The notes beneath the pieces were generated by a model. The model was not told where the DNA came from. It saw nothing but the letters and a program-made list of their open reading frames with translations, and did not search any database. Of a stretch of 64,000 nt of DNA, positions 59,182-64,000 are shown piece by piece. The stretch's first letter is position 1; the number at the start of each line of letters is the position of its first letter. A program made the position numbers and the translations under genes. This stretch comes from Syncephalis fuscata (taxonomy: Eukaryota; Zoopagomycota; Zoopagomycetes; Zoopagales; Piptocephalidaceae): NCBI GenBank assembly GCA_025786725.1, contig JAHLTZ010000027.1:248001-312000 (forward strand), given 5' to 3'.

Positions 59182-60102
59182 TTAGCGGCTTTGTTGGACT
59201 GATGGTCCAAAACTACACTCGGCCAAATGGCTGATCGTTTCAATAGGTGCGCCACGTCCCTGCCATAGATGGGGCATATCGATCTGTTCCTCATCGATTG
59301 ATCCTGCTGCTTGTCGTCGTGGTCGAACCCAGACGAGCCGACCAACAAACGTACGTACTAGGCGAATGGTTTCGAGATCTGCGTCGATATGAATTGCCGG
59401 TGTCAAATGCCGTACAATATGCGCTACTCCTTCAGACGTCTCGCAAAATACCACCTTGTGTTCATCGAGACATGCACCGCTTGATTGCTGATTCGTTTTA
59501 GCACTGGTATCCGTATTCTTAGCCGGCGCCAAAAGTCCAGCATCGCTTAGCATGCGCATCACTTCATCCTTTTCCTCAATCGTTGTTACCGGCATTATAA
59601 GATACAAATCATAATTGGCCGCATAATAGCGTAGCAAACTAACTGCATGCTGAAGAAATCCAAGCGTGGGTGTACTCGGATCTGGTGATGGATTCCAAAG
59701 AATAACCTACAATTTATCAAGTATTAGAGGATATTTGCGTGTCTTTAATTAACGGCAACATACATTACGTAAAGATATTGTCATGGCACGGCGGACGGCA
59801 TTTGCTGATTTACCTGACTGGTTCAAGTTATATTATAATATACAGGTTAATAAAACCGCTAAGCCAAGTCTTTCAACGATCTTGCTTACCCCGGAGCCGG
59901 CCGACAGGTTACCATTATTGGAACGGCGCCCATTACGCGCAACGTTTGGATCGTTATTGTTACTGTCACCTCCACCGCCAAACCATAGTCGACGGTATAA
60001 GTAGAATCCAATGGCTACAGCTGCTGTGGCCACAACCACGGTAGCTGCAATACCGCTATTATGTAAAGCAAGGCTTTGTGTTTGCTTTCGTCGGTTTGTC
60101 AT
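59182..60102 (-). CDS. PEX22: Peroxisome biogenesis factor Pex22-like
   Basis: Peroxisomal membrane anchor for the ubiquitin-conjugating enzyme Pex4, needed for recycling of the import receptor Pex5. Begins at 60102 with a basic stretch and one transmembrane helix (TVVVATAAVAIGFYLYRRLW), followed by an Asn/Gly/Ser-rich linker and a soluble Rossmann-like domain: TISLRNVILWNPSPDPSTPT, YYAANYDLYLIMPVTTIEEK, HKVVFCETSEGVAHIVRHL and IHIDADLETIRLVRTFVGR. The order matches Pex22. The first intron must be short (about 43 nt, GTTTTA donor) to connect the linker to KSANAVRRAM, so that junction is less certain; the second (GTATGT...GTAG) is clear. Confidence 0.8.
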
Positions 60103-61341
60103 GTTGCAGTTGTAATTACAAAAGCTCCACTATAATAATTAATGCTAATAATCAACAAACAAACGTGGAAATGATCAAGGTTACAGCGAACAATGAGCTG
60201 AACCCACAATTGTTTATAGTCTTCAAAGGTTCTTGTGTTTCTTTAGGTAGATAACTTCAGTGTGCTTACTTAAATAGACAAGTAGTGGAAAAAGACATAA
60301 TGGAAATTAAATCGTGCTTTGACTCCCACATTATAAGTCCCCAAAGTAGAATTTGTTCCAATCAAGTTGTATTATTATGCATAGCATAGATATATTACTT
60401 TCTATTAAAATAATGTTAATAAATTAATTTAAATAAGTAATGTAACATATAATTTAATTTCTTTGAAACATTTGAGGTCGAGCATTATTGTTGTGGCTAT
60501 GTGTAGAAAGATTGATCGAATATTAATAGAAGCCATATAATTACGATTCCATGTCATTCTGCATTTGTTGTTATTATATCTATGTACAGCATGGATTATT
60601 GCATCTGAATGGTCTGTTTTATTTTCTACTATTCTACTATTGCATTTTGGACATATTTGTGATGTAAGATCAAGATTAATATAATTATTATAAAAGTCGT
60701 TTATTAAACAGTCATTTCCTCTATAGCCAATCTGACTAAATAAATGACAATATATATATTAAAGCAATAATAAAAATAACTAATTAATTACATTATTATA
60801 CTGATAATTACACATGAATTGATTAATGTTGGATGTAATATTATACATGGAATAGTAATGAATGGGTGTTTAATTGTATTTAAAAGTGTTGAGGAGTGAA
60901 ATAGATAAATAAAAATGTGAGAGTCAAAGTACAGTAGCTTCAATTATTTATAAATAATAAATAAATTAATAATACTGAATGATATACATCATGCTATATC
61001 GTAGAAATGCTATTTAAATAACAATGAAATATTATTAGTGAAAAGATTAATGCTTTACTCAAATATAAATAATCATGCGTGTATTTATATTGAGCGCGCG
61101 TTGCACATATTTAAATATGAGAATATTCGATATTTTAAAAGCACGTTGCCAGTCGGACTTTCAGTCTAATTTGTGGTAGTACCATTTGCTACTATCTGAA
61201 TTCAGTCAGATGATCAGACATGGTTTTTTCTCTTATTGTTTAATAATATCGTCGTTTTTTGATTGCACGGACTTGCACTTTTGTGCGTTTGCCACTTTAT
61301 TTGTCACAGAACTATTTGTCTAAACAATAGAAAGGCTTAGT
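60103..61341. other. Intergenic region with a repeat relic
   Basis: About 1.2 kb between divergent PEX22-like and YRB30-like genes. 60461-60956 holds a diverged copy of the membrane-ORF repeat (annotated separately). The remainder is AT-rich promoter-like sequence. Confidence 0.5.
60461..60956 (+). repeat. Repeat relic E of the membrane-ORF part
   Basis: Resembles copy B around 24175-24380 and its end around 24790-24860: TTTGAAACATTTGAGG, ATTATTG.TGTGGC, TACTATTGCATTTTGG.CATATTTG, then TCAAAGTACAGTAGCTTC. It is strongly diverged with no usable frame. Confidence 0.6.
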
Positions 61342-63016
61342 ATGGATGAATTGTTTTCTAAGTTTACTGTTGACGCAATATCGTCAGTAGGCTGGGCTAT
61401 TCTTGGTGCTGCTAGCTGTATCACTGTGGTAAGTATATGCTTTTAGCTTATGTTTTTGTTAGTCTATTTTACTTAATAATGTTTATTTGTTATAGCAAAA
61501 AATCAACAATTATCTAAAACATGGCCAGCGACATTGTTCTCGAAGGTATCGTTATAATGATGCTACAGACGATTTATTGCTTTTACGGGATCGTTTTGAA
61601 ATTAAGTTAAAAATTGTTACACCTGCCATTGATTTGGTGGAGATTATTGCTGCTCGTGGCAATACAGCACTTGCATCTGTCCTTGAATTAACTACCGCAT
61701 TAAGGCGGGATATGGATCGATTTGCTATCCGATTAGACGCGGATATAGCCAAGTTGCATGCCGGAAGAAGAAGAAACGCAAATGCGAAAGAACACGCAGA
61801 GGCACAAGCAGTGTCGGCAACATGCTTAACGCAAGAACTTAAAGCACTATTTGCTCGTATCGAAGATACTGTGCCATTCCTTAATTTGGCACTGACTACT
61901 TCTGGTGCGAATTTGGGTACAAGTTTGCCTACAAGTGTATCGCCATCACGTTTAATGCAAGCTTCATCGGCATTGGCTGACTGTGCACGTCGTTTTAACA
62001 GCAAAAATGGGCTAAGTGAAGAATTAGTAGGATTTAAATTTAATTTGCAATTATATAGAGTGTTCCATGGCTCAATTCGGTCAAGATCGTGTAAAGATTG
62101 GACATGGGTCATGGAAATGGCTCGATGCACTGGACGTGTAGCACGCGTTCCAGGTGGAGAGGCTGCGGCTGCAGCTTCATCAGATCCGGATAATGTACTT
62201 GTCAGTACAAGTGACGGTCTTGAATTTGTCTACGATCTAGTGCTTGAAGAAGACTTTAACGACGGTCTTTATCACGAAGAAATTGCCGACAAAGAAGACG
62301 GTGTAGATGCAGGCGAAATACGTGGTCGTGAATGGCGTATTGCTGTTGAAGAAGTTGAGCGGCTTTATTACAGCTCTTCTGGACGTTTGTTAAATATCGA
62401 AGGGGCCAAACACCCAGTGCTTGTATTCAAGGTTGTACGTGGTGCTGGTCGATTAAGGTCGATTGAGCCTGTTCGTCCAAGTACACCGCCGCCACGTGGA
62501 TCGTCAGCCGATAATGCCGATGTCGATTGGTTTGCTATTGAGCTTTATCAAGAAGGCGATATGGTTGGCGATGTTTCCGACGAAGAGGATGAAGAGGAAG
62601 AGGACGCCATAGAGGACGAAGGCAGCGAAACCATATCGTTAACCGACAAATCTCAGTCTAATAATACAGATACCGCTTCTACTAATAACAAAAAGCAAAA
62701 TGATCCATCTCCTTTCTTGTTAGGCTCACCCGCCCCACTACCAATCGATGAAGCATCTAAGCCTACAGCAGCAGCCATGATTGGCACACTCAGTCTACTT
62801 GAATTTGTTGTTAGATTAAGTGCACTTGAAGTATGTTTACAACGATCGCATTTAGAAGCACCCGATGAAATGATCAATCTATTCCTTAAAGACGACCAAA
62901 TGTCAAAGGATAGTGTTGATATCGATGTGGCTGCGTCAAATGCCACATCTATCAACATTTTTACTGTTATTGCTATTGCTGTGTTTATTCTGATAATGTA
63001 CATTAAATTTAATTAA
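61342..63016 (+). CDS. YRB30: RanGTP-binding protein, Yrb30 family
   Basis: Fungal RanGTP-binding protein implicated in nuclear transport control. Two exons (61342-61428, 61496-63016) encode about 536 residues. The N-terminus has a hydrophobic segment (WAILGAASCITV) then the family core LLLRDRFEIKLKIVTPAIDL and VEIIAARGNTALASVLELTT, which is the most diagnostic part. The centre has beta-rich blocks (GREWRIAVEEVERLYYSSSG, HPVLVFKVVRGAGRLRS). An acidic Asp/Glu run follows near residue 355. The C-terminus ends in a hydrophobic helix (IFTVIAIAVFILIMYIKF), so the protein is probably tail-anchored, an addition not present in all family members. The gene is intact. Confidence 0.85.
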
Positions 63017-63232
63017 ATACAATCAATTACATTATCAGCACGTATTAATAAAATTCTTAAATATTAAATTGTTAACCAAATGATAATGTTGATATAGTCA
63101 CATTAATATAGCTGCCTAGCTAATAAAGCATATATTACAAGCTTATTGTTAGTATATTTACTTGGTTGTTATTTGCTAGGCATTAAATTTAAATAAACTT
63201 GATTATAACTATACTAGTTTAGTTACATATGT
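63017..63232. other. Spacer between convergent YRB30 and micro-exon gene
   Basis: About 215 bp of AT-rich sequence with AATAAA-type motifs suitable for 3' ends on both sides. Confidence 0.5.
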
Positions 63233-64000
63233 TTAAAATAAAATTGTTCGTTTATTGCTAAAAACTTTTATAGCTGAATAAGTACAACTGAGTGTAGACT
63301 TGTTGCAGACATAACAATCCCATTGAATAAAGAATGAATAAATCAAAATATTGATTGAAAATCGATATTTAAATAAACTAGTCGGCAATTGTTGGATGAT
63401 CTTGATTTTTACCAAAGATATACCTAAAATATATTAAACTGGTAGTCAGATTACGCTAAAATCCCCGTTTTTCTTATCAAATTATCCTTTTATATTTGTA
63501 GATACATACGATAAACGTTACATAGTTAATATTCAGGTTATCAATAACTTTTTTTACTTACAATCTGTTAATATCATAGTGCACACAGTAGACAGTATAT
63601 AGTTGGTTCATGTTTGATTAATATATAATTCCACTTACCCTCTATTAATAGCAAGTTATTAAGCACGCATAACACAAAGTATATATTTACCACATAGTCA
63701 ATTAGTATACAAAGCCATTTACTCCCTATTAGCGCAAACTATTAAACATATGCAGTGTATGATGTGTGTTTAAAGTATAGTTGATTAATCTACAATTTTA
63801 CTTACAAGCTAATAGTATTAATTTATTAGTAAACACACAATTCATATTATTTAATTAGTACGTAATTAATTGATTTATAGTATTACTTACGGTCGATTAA
63901 TATTAAGCTGTTGGAACAAACAGTACATACCATTTAATTAGTGCATAATTAACTGCTTTATAATATTGTTTACCAGCTATTGAGAATAAGTTATTGCTAC
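63233..64000 (-). CDS. Second micro-exon gene, 3' part (continues beyond the window)
   Basis: Same design as the gene at 35.9-38.7 kb. Micro-exons on the minus strand lie at 63974-63976, 63806-63808, 63723-63725, 63639-63641 and 63562-63564, each flanked by AG and GTAAGT, GTAAAT or GTAAAC, spaced about 77-85 nt. A 138-nt last intron (63424-63561) precedes the terminal exon, as in the first gene (139 nt). A unit at 63891-63893 has CG instead of the AG acceptor and would be skipped, which keeps the frame. In the homologous phase the terminal exon reads TCTTTGGTAAAAATCAAGATC but the stop seen in the first gene is replaced, so the frame stays open to 63233. Exon 1 and most units lie outside the window. 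Confidence 0.65.

Noticed and set aside
61552-62130. 192-codon minus-strand frame within the YRB30-like gene
   Set aside because: It is the antisense of the conserved Yrb30 core and disappears outside it.
1-64000. tRNA or rRNA genes
   Set aside because: I looked for T-loop motifs (GGTTCGA-type) and cloverleaf partners at several GTTCGA occurrences (for example near 11541 and 19785) and found no supporting stems.

Overview
This is a nuclear segment of a eukaryotic, almost certainly fungal, genome. It is AT-rich and has dense short spliceosomal introns (mostly 45-80 nt; GTAAGT-type donors, CTAAT/TTAAT-like branch regions). It carries standard fungal housekeeping genes: class V myosin, Ale1-type MBOAT, Dsk2 ubiquilin, Nic96/Nup93, Sec4/Rab8, Pex22 and a Yrb30-type RanGTP-binding protein, which is a fungal family. 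High intron density plus retained Hop2, epsilon-COP, NDUFB10 and GGTase-I suggests an early-diverging (zygomycete-grade) fungus. I cannot name the species.

Layout: 1-15.2 kb holds the end of an unidentified gene, an MFS transporter, a PWWP-like nuclear protein, a complex I subunit, a secreted PLC-like protein, a serine/threonine kinase with a 3.6 kb gene-free upstream region, and a lysophospholipid acyltransferase. 16.3-24.9 kb is a block of three genes (epsilon-COP, GGTase-I beta, EI24) enclosed by a 1.6 kb inverted repeat. 25.1-34.3 kb carries myosin V and, divergently, ubiquilin. 34.5-41.9 kb is an accessory island. 42.2-51.5 kb carries NUP93, SEC4-like, HOP2, PRP38B-like and a nucleoside hydrolase. 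54.6-63.0 kb carries an FHA-kinase, a TIR-bounded element with a membrane ORF, a CoA-binding protein, PEX22 and YRB30. A second accessory locus runs off the right edge.

The main find is at 35,897-38,676 (minus). Exon 1 encodes a clean signal peptide. It is followed by 31 consecutive intron-like units spaced 75-86 nt (usually 81-83), each bounded by splice consensus and separated by micro-exons of exactly 3 nt (28 of them) or 6 nt (three). Spliced in the phase set by exon 1, the micro-exons read as a stop-free mature peptide with six cysteines, ending in a short terminal exon. A roughly 2.8 kb gene would thus encode about 75 residues, nearly one residue per exon. A second locus of the same design enters at the right edge (63,233-64,000). 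Decayed copies (A 16.3-17.9 kb, B 22.5-24.9 kb, D 40.5-41.9 kb) flank core genes, and two of them form the large inverted repeat. Gain or loss of one unit adds or removes one codon without shifting frame, so the architecture looks like a generator of peptide diversity.

Several conserved genes carry an apparent one-base deletion (at least eight sites in six genes). This most simply reflects deletion errors in a draft assembly and should be kept in mind when reading gene models.
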